64,000 bases of DNA from assembly GCA_963677755.1 (NCBI GenBank), contig OY782506.1, forward strand, positions 2,505,874 to 2,569,873, in the 5' to 3' direction. Below are positions 1-9,235 of the stretch, piece after piece (position 1 is the first letter of the stretch; the number at the start of each line of letters is the position of its first letter). The stretch is from JAIOSF01 sp963677755 (GTDB taxonomy: Bacteria; Campylobacterota; Campylobacteria; Campylobacterales; Arcobacteraceae). Under the pieces are notes generated by a model that saw nothing but the letters and a program-made list of their open reading frames with translations, had not been told where the DNA came from and searched no databases. Made by a program: the position numbers and the translations under genes.

Positions 1-1269
1 GCAGGAAAAGGGTACCAAAAATTTAAAGATAGAGTTGATAAATTTATTAAGAATAATATGCCAGAAGGTACTACTTATCTTGCTAAAAGAATGGAAGGAA
101 GTTTAAAACTTATAACACCAGGAATCATTTTTGAGGAGATGGGAATAGATTATATTGGTCCAATAGATGGACATGATATATCTGAAATAATAGACACTTT
201 AGAGTTAGCAAAAAATTTTGGAAAACCTGTTATTGTTCATGCACGAACAGTAAAAGGGAAAGGGTATCCAATAGCAGAAGGGCATCATGAACATTGGCAT
301 GGTGTTGGTTCTTTTGATAAAGATACAGGTGAATTTGATAAGAAAAATGGAGCAAAAAGTGCAACAGCTGTATTTAGAGATGCTTTATATAATCTTGCTC
401 TTACAGATGAAAAAATTGTAGGTGTTACAGCTGCAATGCCAAGTGGAACAGGAATGGATAAACTTATCCAAGAGTTTCCAAATCGTTTTTGGGATGTGGC
501 TATTGCTGAACAGCACGCAGTAACTTCCATGGCAGCTATGGCAAAAGATGGTTTTAAACCTTTTGTAACTATATATTCTACTTTTTTACAAAGAGGATTT
601 GATCAGATTATTCATGATGTATGTTTAATGAATCTACCTGTTACTTTTGCAATAGATAGAGCGGGAATTGTTGGTGCTGATGGGGAAACACATCAAGGGC
701 AGTTTGATATAAGCTTTTTACGATTTTTACCAAATATGACACTCTGTGCACCTAGAGATAGCAAAACTTTAGAGTACAGTTTAGAGTTTGCAAAAAATTT
801 TTCAACTCCCTTAGCTATAAGGTATCCACGGGGTGCTTTTGAGGAGTTAGAATATCCAGCTACAAAATTTGTAATAGGAAAAGGGGAAGTTCTTAAAAAA
901 ACAGACAGTGATATTGCATTTATAGGATATGGTGCTGGAGTTGGTCGTGCAATAGCAACTGAACGACTCCACAAAGAAGAGTTTACAATAGTTGATTTAC
1001 GATTTGTAAAACCACTTGATGAAGAACTTTTAAAAGAGTTAGCAAAAACTACAAAAATATGGTATGTTTTTAGTGACTCCCAAAGACAAGGTGGAGTTGG
1101 AAGTGCTTTATTAGAGTTTATAAGCCAAAATGATTTAGATATCAAAGTAAAATCATTTGAATATGATGATATATTTGTACAACATGGAGATACAAAACTT
1201 CTTGAAGAGGACTTAGGGATACTTCCTAAACAACTTGTAGATAAGGTTCGGGTAGACCTCTTAAAATAA
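1..1269 (+). CDS. dxs: 1-deoxy-D-xylulose-5-phosphate synthase, 3' part
   Basis: This thiamine-diphosphate enzyme condenses pyruvate and glyceraldehyde-3-phosphate to DXP, the first step of the MEP isoprenoid pathway, and also feeds thiamine and pyridoxal synthesis. The frame is open from base 1, so the gene starts upstream. The 422 residues seen cover roughly the last two thirds of a protein of about 600. The central pyrimidine-binding domain carries AIAEQHAVT, whose Glu is the cofactor-activating residue, and DRAGIVGADGETHQG. The C-terminal transketolase domain ends with GGVGSALLEF. No break is seen. Identification is secure. Confidence 0.96.
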   Translation, partial: AGKGYQKFKDRVDKFIKNNMPEGTTYLAKRMEGSLKLITPGIIFEEMGIDYIGPIDGHDISEIIDTLELAKNFGKPVIVHARTVKGKGYPIAEGHHEHWHGVGSFDKDTGEFDKKNGAKSATAVFRDALYNLALTDEKIVGVTAAMPSGTGMDKLIQEFPNRFWDVAIAEQHAVTSMAAMAKDGFKPFVTIYSTFLQRGFDQIIHDVCLMNLPVTFAIDRAGIVGADGETHQGQFDISFLRFLPNMTLCAPRDSKTLEYSLEFAKNFSTPLAIRYPRGAFEELEYPATKFVIGKGEVLKKTDSDIAFIGYGAGVGRAIATERLHKEEFTIVDLRFVKPLDEELLKELAKTTKIWYVFSDSQRQGGVGSALLEFISQNDLDIKVKSFEYDDIFVQHGDTKLLEEDLGILPKQLVDKVRVDLLK

Positions 1270-1279
1270 AGGTATGTTT

Positions 1280-1339
1280 ATGCAAAATAAGAGATTAAAG
1301 TGTTTTATTGAGATAGTAACTTTGAACTTGTATGTATAG
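1280..1339 (+). CDS. Candidate 19-residue leader peptide overlapping the kinase start
   Basis: An ATG at 1280 lies 7 bases after an AAAGG ribosome site (about 1268-1272), and its frame runs for 19 codons to a TAG at 1337-1339. It therefore overlaps the kinase start at 1332 by 8 bases in another frame. The kinase ATG itself has no clear ribosome site, so translation of this short frame could feed ribosomes to it. The peptide (MQNKRLKCF...) resembles nothing I know. It may be chance; the case rests on spacing alone. Confidence 0.2.
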   Translation: MQNKRLKCFIEIVTLNLYV

Positions 1340-3188
1340 TAAAAATAATACTCTTATCATCTTTATATTTATATTATTAATCATATTTCAAATAGTGTAT
1401 TATATTAATAGTGAAAAAAGCTACCAAAGTATATATGAAGAGATGTTAACCAACAAAGCAGAGTTATATTTTGAGAATACAATAAAAAAAGCACAAAAAC
1501 TTGATTCTAATCTTACTATGGTAAATACCCCATTTAATCTAAAGTCTAAAGTGAAAAATATATCAATTCCAACAGATGAATATTTGAAAATCTTTCAAGA
1601 TATGAATCAATCAAAATATATCTATATGTTATTGAATATATTTTTTCTTATTTTAATTATCTTTTTAATTTTACTATTCAAAAAAGGATCAAGAGCAAAA
1701 CATCTTGAGCTTTTAAGAAGTCAAAGAAATTTAGAAAAAGCCGAAAAAATGGCAGGACTTGGGCATTGGAGAATTGATAATAGAACTTTTGAGATAAGTT
1801 TTTCAAAAAATATGCGTGATATTATTGGTTTAAAAGAATCACAAAAAATTAATCTACAGTTTGTTATCCATAAGGTAATTTATAGTGAAGATAAATTAAA
1901 GGTGATAAGATCTTTCAAAAATGCTTTAAAAAATAAAAATGATATTCAAATCGAATTTAGAATAGTCAATCAATTAGATAGAAAAAAACGGTATGTAAAT
2001 TGCCAAATTACGCAGATAAAAGATGAAAAGAGCAAAAAAGTTATAGTTTCTATCGGAGCTGTACAAGATATTACAAGGTTTATCTCTTTACGAGATAAGC
2101 TTTTTATATTAGAACAAGCTGTTAATCAAGCACCAATCTCAATTGTTATTACAGATGAAAAAGCAAATATAGAATATGTTAACCCTACATTTACAAATGT
2201 AACAGGATATACACTTTTGGAAGTTATTGGGAAAAGTCCTAGAATATTAAAGTCTGAATATACCAATCATAAAGAATATGAACATCTTTGGGAAACAATA
2301 GCTGTAGGAAAAAACTGGACAGGAACATTTAAAAATATTAAAAAAAATGGGGAAGAGTTTTGGGAGATGGCACTTATATCACCAATTTTTTCTCTTAAAA
2401 CAGATAAAATAATTAAATATATAGCGATAAAAGAGGAGATAACAAGTAAGTTGTATATGGAACAACAGTTGAAAAATCAAGAGGAACTTATGATTTTTCA
2501 ATCAAGACATGCAGCAATGGGTGAGATGATAAGTATGATAGCACACCAATGGAGGCAGCCTACTACTGTTATATCATTGTGTGCTAATAATATTTTGACA
2601 GATGTTATTTTAGATGAAACTGATCAAGAATCGCTCAGAAGAAATTCTGAAGATATTATTGACCAAACAAAATACCTTTCCCAAACAATAGATGATTTTA
2701 GGAACTTTTTTAAACCAAATAAGGAAAAGTCTATAACTACAATAGAAGAGGTTGTAAACGAAGTAAAAAAGATGATGAAAGCAACACTTAGTAATAATAG
2801 TATAGAGTTTATTGAAAATTATAATTCCAGTAAAAAAATAAAAACATATAAAAAAGAACTGGTTCAAGTTTTAATCAATCTCGTAAAAAACTCTCTAGAG
2901 ATATTAGTAGAGAAAAATAGTGGGAGAAAAATAATATTTATTAATGAATATATTAAGAATAATAATGTTATCTTACAAATATGTGATAATGCAGGGGGAG
3001 TAGAGCAGGAAAATATTAATAGAATATTTGAACCCTATTTTACGACAAAAGATGAAAAAAATGGTACTGGTCTTGGGCTTTATATTTCAAAAGTTATAAT
3101 TGAACAACATTTAAAAGGTACTATAACTGCTTTTAATAAAGATCAAGGTGCGTGCTTTGAGATTAGTTTAAATTTTGAAGAGGAATAG
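1332..3188 (+). CDS. Membrane PAS-PAS sensor histidine kinase
   Basis: A 618-residue sensor kinase of the inner membrane. TM1 spans about residues 7-25 and TM2 about 97-117, bracketing a periplasmic segment of about 70 residues too short for a known ligand domain. Two PAS domains follow (about 135-250 and 257-375). The dimerisation/phosphoacceptor box holds MIAHQWRQP with His405. The ATPase domain shows the N-box NLVKNSLEI, DNAGG, and the G2 box GTGLGLYIS. The stop overlaps the region where the response regulator begins, so the two form one operon and almost surely one signalling pair. The signal sensed cannot be told. The start lacks a clear ribosome site. Confidence 0.9.
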   Translation: MYSKNNTLIIFIFILLIIFQIVYYINSEKSYQSIYEEMLTNKAELYFENTIKKAQKLDSNLTMVNTPFNLKSKVKNISIPTDEYLKIFQDMNQSKYIYMLLNIFFLILIIFLILLFKKGSRAKHLELLRSQRNLEKAEKMAGLGHWRIDNRTFEISFSKNMRDIIGLKESQKINLQFVIHKVIYSEDKLKVIRSFKNALKNKNDIQIEFRIVNQLDRKKRYVNCQITQIKDEKSKKVIVSIGAVQDITRFISLRDKLFILEQAVNQAPISIVITDEKANIEYVNPTFTNVTGYTLLEVIGKSPRILKSEYTNHKEYEHLWETIAVGKNWTGTFKNIKKNGEEFWEMALISPIFSLKTDKIIKYIAIKEEITSKLYMEQQLKNQEELMIFQSRHAAMGEMISMIAHQWRQPTTVISLCANNILTDVILDETDQESLRRNSEDIIDQTKYLSQTIDDFRNFFKPNKEKSITTIEEVVNEVKKMMKATLSNNSIEFIENYNSSKKIKTYKKELVQVLINLVKNSLEILVEKNSGRKIIFINEYIKNNNVILQICDNAGGVEQENINRIFEPYFTTKDEKNGTGLGLYISKVIIEQHLKGTITAFNKDQGACFEISLNFEEE

Positions 3189-3189
3189 T

Positions 3190-4317
3190 TTGGAAAATAT
3201 TGTTTCATTAAAAAAGATTGGATGCGATTATAATATATTGGTTGTTGAAGATTGTAAACATATCAATGCAAAACTTATAGAATATCTTAGTAAATTTTTC
3301 CTTGAAATTGATAGTGCAAAAGATGGTAAAGATGGACTCATTAAATTTAACAATAAAAGATATGATATTGTTGTAACTGATATAAATATGCCTAAAATGG
3401 ATGGAATAAGTTTTATAAAAAAGCTTATTGAGATTGACTCAAATGTTCAAATTATTGTTGCATCAGCTTTTGGAAACGATGAAAATCTTCGAACTTTTAA
3501 TAAATTTGGTATCGTAGAATTTATACAAAAACCTATAGATAATTTAAAACTTGTAGATGCTCTTCTGGTGTGTATTGAAAATATTCAAACAATTATCAAT
3601 AACTCCAATATAACATACAATCTTGATAATACAATCTATGAAACGCTAGAGGGTTTAAAAAATACAGAAAAAACAGTTGAACTTATTAATTCCTATGAAG
3701 GGTTAACTATAATCCAAGAGGGATATATAAAAGATCTTAATACTAAAACAATTACTATTGAAACAACAAATACTCAATATCATTTGATTAAAGGGGAAAA
3801 AAGAACTATAATTGTTATAGATGATATAGCAGTAAGAGCCAACTTACAATATGTTGATAAAGAAAAACAGCAATTAGTTTTGAAAAAATTTGAGACTCTT
3901 AATAGGACACCAAAAGATAGAAAAGTTTCACGGGTTATACCCGCTAAGGATTTTACTCTTTCAAGATATTATAGAGGTGAAGCTTTTAGCTATGAGGTAC
4001 TTTCATTATCAATTAATTCAATTTCAGTAAAGACTTCAGAACTAGATAAAAGTTTTAGTGATAATTCTCGTACAGATTTAGTTTTAGGTTTTCAAGTAGG
4101 ATACTCTAGACAACATAAAGATTCTTCTAACGAAAAGATATTAAAACCTGTAAAAATACGATCAAAATCTTTTGTATATAAAATAGATAAACGGGTGGAT
4201 GGTACGGTAAAGATTGTATTTGTTCTTGATCTCAATACAGAGGGAAAAAAATTACTTGAAGAATACATTCTTCAAAGAGAGATTGATATTTTGAGTAAAT
4301 TACAAGAGTTGGCTTAA
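3190..4317 (+). CDS. Response regulator with PilZ-like output region
   Basis: Partner of the preceding kinase. Residues about 10-125 form a receiver domain with the acidic pair in VVED, phosphoacceptor Asp64 in VVTDINMP, and the Lys in IQKPID. The remaining 250 residues have no DNA-binding helix-turn-helix. They look like one or two PilZ-type beta barrels: RYYRGE followed by LSLSINSISVKT recalls the RxxxR...(D/N)xSxxG c-di-GMP motif but is degenerate. An in-frame TTG at 3175 lies further upstream, but TTG 3190 has an AGAGGA site 5 bases before it and is preferred. c-di-GMP binding is an inference. Confidence 0.75.
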   Translation: MENIVSLKKIGCDYNILVVEDCKHINAKLIEYLSKFFLEIDSAKDGKDGLIKFNNKRYDIVVTDINMPKMDGISFIKKLIEIDSNVQIIVASAFGNDENLRTFNKFGIVEFIQKPIDNLKLVDALLVCIENIQTIINNSNITYNLDNTIYETLEGLKNTEKTVELINSYEGLTIIQEGYIKDLNTKTITIETTNTQYHLIKGEKRTIIVIDDIAVRANLQYVDKEKQQLVLKKFETLNRTPKDRKVSRVIPAKDFTLSRYYRGEAFSYEVLSLSINSISVKTSELDKSFSDNSRTDLVLGFQVGYSRQHKDSSNEKILKPVKIRSKSFVYKIDKRVDGTVKIVFVLDLNTEGKKLLEEYILQREIDILSKLQELA

Positions 4318-4329
4318 TTTACAATAATT

Positions 4330-5187
4330 TTATAAAATATGATCAATCACGATTAATATAAAAAATACAATCCCTAAGTAACCATTTATAGTAAAAAAAG
4401 CTTTATCAATTTTGGTAAAGTCTTTATGAACAATAATATGTTCAGTTGTAAGCATTACAACACTCACAGCAACTGCTAAATAAGCAAATAATCCAAGGTT
4501 TGCCTCTACAATAAATAAAAGCCAAAAAACAACTGTAAGAATATGCATAATTTTTGAAAATAACATTGTATTTTTGGCACCAAATTGAGAGGGGATAGAG
4601 TGAAGACCAAGTTTTTTATCCACTTCAATATCTTGTAATGAATACAATAAATCAAATCCAGCTACCCAAAAGAGGACACCCACAGATAAATATAAAGACC
4701 ATAAATATATTGTTTCACTTACAGCAACAACTCCAGCAATAGGTGCAAGACCTAAAGAAACTCCAAGAATAATATGTGCTAAAAATGAGAATCTTTTAAA
4801 ATAGGAATAACTACCAATGATAAGTAAAATAGGAATTGATAAGTATAAAGCCAAATCATTTACAAACCAAGCAACAATGATAAATCCTAAAGCATTTAAA
4901 AGTGTAAAAGTTAATACTTGTTTGGGTGCAATTCTTCCATCTACACTTGGTCGATTAATAGTCCTTGGGTTTAAAGCATCTATATCTCTATCCATATATC
5001 TGTTAAATCCCATGGCAAAATTTCTAGCAGTTAGGGCTGCTAAAATTCCTAATAATAAGAGTTTCCAACCAAACCAACCGTTTGCAGCAACTACCATCGC
5101 TATAAATATAAAAGGGAGTGAGAATATTGAATGTTTGAACATTACTAATTCATTGAAGTCATTAATTTTTTTAAGTATTTTTTCCAT
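4330..5187 (-). CDS. mqnP: UbiA-family prenyltransferase, probable MqnP
   Basis: An integral membrane prenyltransferase of 285 residues with about eight or nine membrane segments. Both aspartate motifs of the UbiA family are present: NRYMDRDIDALNPRT in the first half and DLLYSLQDIEVDKKLG in the second, which bind the Mg-diphosphate of the prenyl donor. In Campylobacterota this gene serves menaquinone synthesis by the futalosine route (MqnP) rather than ubiquinone synthesis. That choice rests on the lineage, as UbiA and MqnP cannot be separated by motif alone. It is convergent with the response regulator and divergent from miaA. Confidence 0.8.
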   Translation of the reverse strand: MEKILKKINDFNELVMFKHSIFSLPFIFIAMVVAANGWFGWKLLLLGILAALTARNFAMGFNRYMDRDIDALNPRTINRPSVDGRIAPKQVLTFTLLNALGFIIVAWFVNDLALYLSIPILLIIGSYSYFKRFSFLAHIILGVSLGLAPIAGVVAVSETIYLWSLYLSVGVLFWVAGFDLLYSLQDIEVDKKLGLHSIPSQFGAKNTMLFSKIMHILTVVFWLLFIVEANLGLFAYLAVAVSVVMLTTEHIIVHKDFTKIDKAFFTINGYLGIVFFILIVIDHIL

Positions 5188-5235
5188 AAGGGGGATTTTA
5201 CTATAATGTTAATTATATATACCAAAAGGATAGAT

Positions 5236-6129
5236 TTGTATAAAGAAGTAGCCATCATAGCACCAACAGCATCAGGGAAAACAGCTCTGTCTATAAATCT
5301 TGCCCATAAAACAAACTCGGTTATACTCTCCCTTGATAGTTTATCAGTCTATAAAGAGATTGATATTGCTTCTGCTAAACCTACTTTAGAAGAGAGAGAT
5401 GGTATTGTTCACTTTGGTATTGATAGAATATATCCAAATGAAAAGTTTGATGTAGTGGAATTTATTGATGAGTATCAAAAAGCAAAAAATTATGCACAAA
5501 AAAATGGACAAAACCTTATCATAGTAGGTGGAACAAGTTTTTATCTAAAGTCTTTATGTGAAGGGCTTTCAAAAGTTCCTCCAATATCAGAAGTAACAAA
5601 AGAAAAAGTGAAAAAAGAACTCCAAGATATAACAAAAAGTTATGAGTATTTGGTAAGTATTGATAAGAATTATATGAGTAAAATTGCTTCATCTGATAAA
5701 TACAGAATAGAAAAAGCTTTGGAGCTTTATTATGAAACAGGATTATCTCCTACAGATTTTTTTCAACAAAATAAACCAGAACCAATTATAAAAGCTTTAC
5801 AAATTTTTCAAATAGATACCCCTGTAGATATTTTGAGAGAACGGATAAAAAAAAGAACAAAACAGATGATGACAACTGGTATTATAGATGAAGTTTTATA
5901 CCTAGAAAAGAAATATACAAGAAAATCAAATTGTATGAAATCTATAGGAATTACAGAAGTTTTAGAATACCTTGATGGGAAAATAGATAAATTTAAACTT
6001 GAAGAATTGATCTCTATTCACACAGCACAACTTGCAAAAAGACAAAGAACTTTTAATAAATCACAATTTTCAAATGTAATTCAAGATAATTTACTAAATT
6101 TAGAACAACAAATACTCAAACTGTTTTAA
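5236..6129 (+). CDS. miaA: tRNA dimethylallyltransferase
   Basis: MiaA transfers a dimethylallyl group to N6 of A37 in tRNAs that read codons starting with U. The P-loop is GPTASGKT-like (APTASGKTALS), followed by the DSLSVYKEIDIASAKP and GGTSFYLKSL blocks typical of the family. An ATG at 5206 extends the frame by 10 residues, but TTG 5236 has an AAAAGGA ribosome site 5 bases upstream and puts the P-loop at the normal distance from the N terminus, so I prefer it. The length (297 residues) is normal. The dimethylallyl donor comes from the pathway that dxs starts. Confidence 0.93.
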   Translation: MYKEVAIIAPTASGKTALSINLAHKTNSVILSLDSLSVYKEIDIASAKPTLEERDGIVHFGIDRIYPNEKFDVVEFIDEYQKAKNYAQKNGQNLIIVGGTSFYLKSLCEGLSKVPPISEVTKEKVKKELQDITKSYEYLVSIDKNYMSKIASSDKYRIEKALELYYETGLSPTDFFQQNKPEPIIKALQIFQIDTPVDILRERIKKRTKQMMTTGIIDEVLYLEKKYTRKSNCMKSIGITEVLEYLDGKIDKFKLEELISIHTAQLAKRQRTFNKSQFSNVIQDNLLNLEQQILKLF

Positions 6130-6156
6130 TTAATTATTTTTATCAATTAAACTGTT

Positions 6157-6200
6157 CCCTTTTGTTACAGGTAACTACCTGTTTTAAGGTAAAAGTAGGG
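6157..6200 (+). promoter_or_regulatory. Nested inverted repeats upstream of the nuo operon
   Basis: A perfect palindrome CAGGTA-AC-TACCTG (6168-6181) overlaps a second one, GTTAC-AG-GTAAC (6164-6175). Both lie inside an outer imperfect pairing of 6157-6168 with 6189-6200 (about 10 of 12 positions). The element sits 64 bases before the likely nuo -10 box, so it is more probably an operator than part of the mRNA. No poly-U tract follows, so it is not a standard terminator for miaA. The binding factor is unknown. Confidence 0.4.
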
Positions 6201-6263
6201 ATATTGTAAGTTTATATTTAATTATAATTGGATATTATTTGTTCAATTACTGTCAGCAATTTA

Positions 6264-6271
6264 TATACAAT
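6264..6271 (+). promoter_or_regulatory. Likely -10 box of the nuo promoter
   Basis: TATACAAT lies in a very AT-rich tract 24 bases before nuoA. An AAGGGGAAAAG ribosome site follows. This suits the relaxed sigma-70 promoters of Campylobacterota, which often lack a -35 box. It is the only good promoter candidate before the operon. Confidence 0.45.
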
Positions 6272-6294
6272 GCTTTGACACACAAGGGGAAAAG

Positions 6295-6684
6295 ATGGAA
6301 CATATGGATTTTACACATCCTTATTTTGGTGCATTTATAATGTTTGTATTAACATTTGGTGCATTCTTAGCGACAACAATGTTGTCACGATTTGTAGGTG
6401 GAAAACTTGCAAGAAAAGATACTGAAAAATTAAAATGTACACTTTATGAGTGTGGACCAGAGGTTACTAAACAGCCAAATACTATCTCTGTGCAGTTTTA
6501 TTTAATGGCTTTACTATTTATACTTTTTGATGTAGAGATAATCTTTATGTTTCCATGGGCTGTAGATTTTAAAGTACTAGGTTGGTTTGGATTTATTGAG
6601 ATGATTCTTTTTATTGTATTATTAACAATAGGATTTATCTACGCATGGAAAAAAGGAGCGCTTGAATGGCACAGCATAAAGTAA
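6295..6684 (+). CDS. nuoA: NADH-quinone oxidoreductase subunit A
   Basis: A small membrane subunit of complex I, 129 residues with three membrane helices. The conserved loop carries the YECGPE motif (LYECGPEVT), and the second helix holds the family's acidic stretch in FILFDVEIIFMFPWA. It helps form the quinone-site and proton-channel junction with NuoH and NuoJ. It opens the 15-gene nuo operon, and its 3' end overlaps nuoB by 19 bases, so the two are translationally coupled. Confidence 0.96.
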   Translation: MEHMDFTHPYFGAFIMFVLTFGAFLATTMLSRFVGGKLARKDTEKLKCTLYECGPEVTKQPNTISVQFYLMALLFILFDVEIIFMFPWAVDFKVLGWFGFIEMILFIVLLTIGFIYAWKKGALEWHSIK

Positions 6685-7175
6685 ATTATTTAAAAGATGG
6701 TGGAGCACCAATCAAGTTAACTACAGTAGATAAAATAGTTAACTTTGGACGAAGTAATTCACTTTGGCCTATGACTTACGGTCTAGCATGTTGTGCTATT
6801 GAGATGATGGCAAGTGGGGGTTCACGATTTGACTTCGATAGATTTGGTACTATTTTTAGAGCAAGTCCGAGACAATCAGATGTTATTGTTGTTGCTGGAA
6901 CTTTGACAAAAAAACATGCAGAGTTTATGAGAAGATTGTATGACCAAATGCCTGATCCTAAATGGGTTATCTCTATGGGAAGTTGTGCAAATACAGGTGG
7001 TATGTTTAATACTTATGCAACAGTACAAGGTGTTGATAGAGTAATTCCTGTTGATATTTATTTGCCAGGTTGTGCCCCAAGACCTGAAACACTACAGTTT
7101 GCACTAATGATGCTACAACAAAAAATTAGAAGAGAGCCAGCAGGTATGGCTCAAAGAGCGAAAAGGTTAATATAA
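6666..7175 (+). CDS. nuoB: NADH-quinone oxidoreductase subunit B
   Basis: The peripheral-arm subunit that holds cluster N2, the last iron-sulfur centre before the quinone. The expected four cysteines are visible in GLACCAIEMM (a tandem pair), SMGSCANTGG and LPGCAPRPE. At 169 residues it has normal length with no membrane helix. It overlaps nuoA and is one base from nuoC. Confidence 0.97.
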   Translation: MAQHKVNYLKDGGAPIKLTTVDKIVNFGRSNSLWPMTYGLACCAIEMMASGGSRFDFDRFGTIFRASPRQSDVIVVAGTLTKKHAEFMRRLYDQMPDPKWVISMGSCANTGGMFNTYATVQGVDRVIPVDIYLPGCAPRPETLQFALMMLQQKIRREPAGMAQRAKRLI

Positions 7176-7176
7176 T

Positions 7177-7998
7177 ATGAGAGCATATACACCAAAAGAT
7201 GATGTACAAAAAAAATCTTATTATAGCGATAGATTTTATATCACACCTACATTAAAAAAAGATTCAGTTTATAGTGATGGAGTTTTTAGTTCAGATATCT
7301 CAAGTTTAAAAAATATTGTTGAAGTAGTTGATTGTTATATTCAAGCTGAACATTTAGTAATAATTATCCATCCAGAGGATAATAAAAAAGCAATTATACA
7401 CTTAAAAGAGATTAGAGCTTATGATTTCATGATGGAGTTAACAGCAGTTGATTATATCGCTACAAAAGGTGGATTTGAAGTTGTTTATGAGATGTTGTCA
7501 ACTACTAAACACAAAAGAATTCGAGTGAAAACTTTTATAAAAGAAGGTGATGCAATTGAATCAGTTGAGTCTATTTTTAGAATGGCAAACTGGTCAGAAC
7601 GAGAGATGTATGATATGTACGGTATCTATGTAAATAACCACTCACTTTTAAAAAGAATTCTTATGCCTGATGATTGGCACGGTCATCCATTACTAAAAAC
7701 ATATCCACTTCAAGGTGATGAAGCAGCTTCATGGTATGAAGTTGACAAAATATTTGGTAAAGAAGCTAGAGATATTGTGGGACCTGAATTAAGAGATTCA
7801 GCTTGTGTTGATAGATACGATACAGAGCGTTTTGCAAGACTAGGTCATGAGGTGCCAAAAGGTGTAGAGATAAGTGAAGGAAATGAGCCTGATACACCTA
7901 TTAGATATCAAGAAGAGGGCGGAGTAAAACTATTTGGTGCAACATTAGTAACACCTTTTGATAAATTAGAAAAAAAACAACTGAAAGAGAGAAAGTAG
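7177..7998 (+). CDS. nuoC: NADH-quinone oxidoreductase subunit C
   Basis: The 30-kDa subunit of the complex I connecting module. The core signature is clear: NWSEREMYDMYGIYVNNHS followed by RILMPDDWHGHPLLK. At 273 residues it is longer than a minimal NuoC, with about 60 extra N-terminal residues and a C-terminal tail past the PLRKDYP-like block (HPLLKTYPLQ). It is separate from nuoD, unlike the fused nuoCD of enterobacteria. It runs directly into nuoD. Confidence 0.95.
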   Translation: MRAYTPKDDVQKKSYYSDRFYITPTLKKDSVYSDGVFSSDISSLKNIVEVVDCYIQAEHLVIIIHPEDNKKAIIHLKEIRAYDFMMELTAVDYIATKGGFEVVYEMLSTTKHKRIRVKTFIKEGDAIESVESIFRMANWSEREMYDMYGIYVNNHSLLKRILMPDDWHGHPLLKTYPLQGDEAASWYEVDKIFGKEARDIVGPELRDSACVDRYDTERFARLGHEVPKGVEISEGNEPDTPIRYQEEGGVKLFGATLVTPFDKLEKKQLKERK

Positions 7999-9225
7999 AT
8001 GCAAGTTTCAAATAGATTAAAACCTTTTTTTGAAAATATAACTTTCGAAAGAGAAGATAATACAATGGTTGTGAACTTTGGTCCACAACATCCATCTGCT
8101 CATGGTCAATTAAGACTTATGTTAGAGCTTCAAGGTGAAGAAGTAATGAAAGCACATCCAGATGTTGGGTACCTTCATAGAGGTATTGAAAAAATGGGTG
8201 AGAATATGATATATAATGAATTTTTACCTACAACAGATAGAATGGATTATATAGCATCTACATCTAATAACTACGGATATGCCTTAGCTATTGAAAAACT
8301 CATTGGAGTAGAAGCTCCAAGACGAGCTGAAGTTATAAGAACTATGCTTTTAGAGCTTAATAGAATTATTTCACATCTTTTTTGGCTTGCAACTCATGCA
8401 CTTGATGTTGGGGCTATGTCAATTTTCCTTTATGCCTTTAGAGAAAGAGAATTTGCAATGGACTTAATGGAGGACTATTGTGGTGCAAGACTTACTCATA
8501 GTGCAGTTAGAATTGGTGGAGTTCCTTTGGATTTACCAAGTGACTGGATAGCAAATCTTGAAAAATTCATGGAAACATTAAGTTCTCAAATTCCTATTTA
8601 TGAGGGATTATTAACAGAAAATAGAATCTGGAAAATGAGACTTGAAAATGTAGGGATAATTCCTGTAGAGATGGCAAAATCGTGGGGAGTTTCAGGACCT
8701 GCATTAAGAGGTAGTGGAGTGAAATGGGATTTAAGAAAAGAGATGCCTTATGGTTTATACCCAGAATTAGATTTTGATATACCGATTTCAGATAAATGTG
8801 ATAGTTATGGGAGATATAAGTGTTATATGGCTGAGATGTATGAGTCAATGAAAATATTAAAACAACTTATTCCTATGTATGAAGAATCAGATATTCAACT
8901 TATGGCACATAGTCCAGAGTATATCTCATCTTCAAAAGAAGAAATGATGACTCAAAACTATTCATTGATGCAACATTTTGTTCTTGTTACTCAAGGTATG
9001 AGACCACCAGTTGGGGAAGTATATGTAGCAACTGAATCACCTAAAGGTGAATTAGGGTTTTATGTGGTTTCAGATGGAAGTCCATATCCATACAAACTAA
9101 AATGTAGAGCACCAAGTTTCTGGCATACAGGTCTTTTACAAGACTTATTACCTGGGCATCAGTTAGCTGATGTTGTAACAATTATAGGTAATCTAAATAT
9201 AGTATTTGGCGAAATAGATAGGTAA
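7999..9225 (+). CDS. nuoD: NADH-quinone oxidoreductase subunit D
   Basis: The 49-kDa subunit, 408 residues, which with NuoB forms the quinone pocket. It shows the family's NFGPQHPSAHGQLRL near the N terminus (the His there lines the quinone site), DVGYLHRGIEKMGE, and the C-terminal LPGHQLADVVTIIG-NLNIVFGEIDR end. It begins at the base after the nuoC stop. No iron-sulfur ligands are expected in this subunit. Confidence 0.97.
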   Translation: MQVSNRLKPFFENITFEREDNTMVVNFGPQHPSAHGQLRLMLELQGEEVMKAHPDVGYLHRGIEKMGENMIYNEFLPTTDRMDYIASTSNNYGYALAIEKLIGVEAPRRAEVIRTMLLELNRIISHLFWLATHALDVGAMSIFLYAFREREFAMDLMEDYCGARLTHSAVRIGGVPLDLPSDWIANLEKFMETLSSQIPIYEGLLTENRIWKMRLENVGIIPVEMAKSWGVSGPALRGSGVKWDLRKEMPYGLYPELDFDIPISDKCDSYGRYKCYMAEMYESMKILKQLIPMYEESDIQLMAHSPEYISSSKEEMMTQNYSLMQHFVLVTQGMRPPVGEVYVATESPKGELGFYVVSDGSPYPYKLKCRAPSFWHTGLLQDLLPGHQLADVVTIIGNLNIVFGEIDR

Positions 9226-9235
9226 GGGAGAGAAA

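Noticed and set aside
693..1145. A 150-codon minus-strand frame inside dxs
   Set aside because: Antisense shadow of a conserved enzyme domain; no start signal or recognisable protein.
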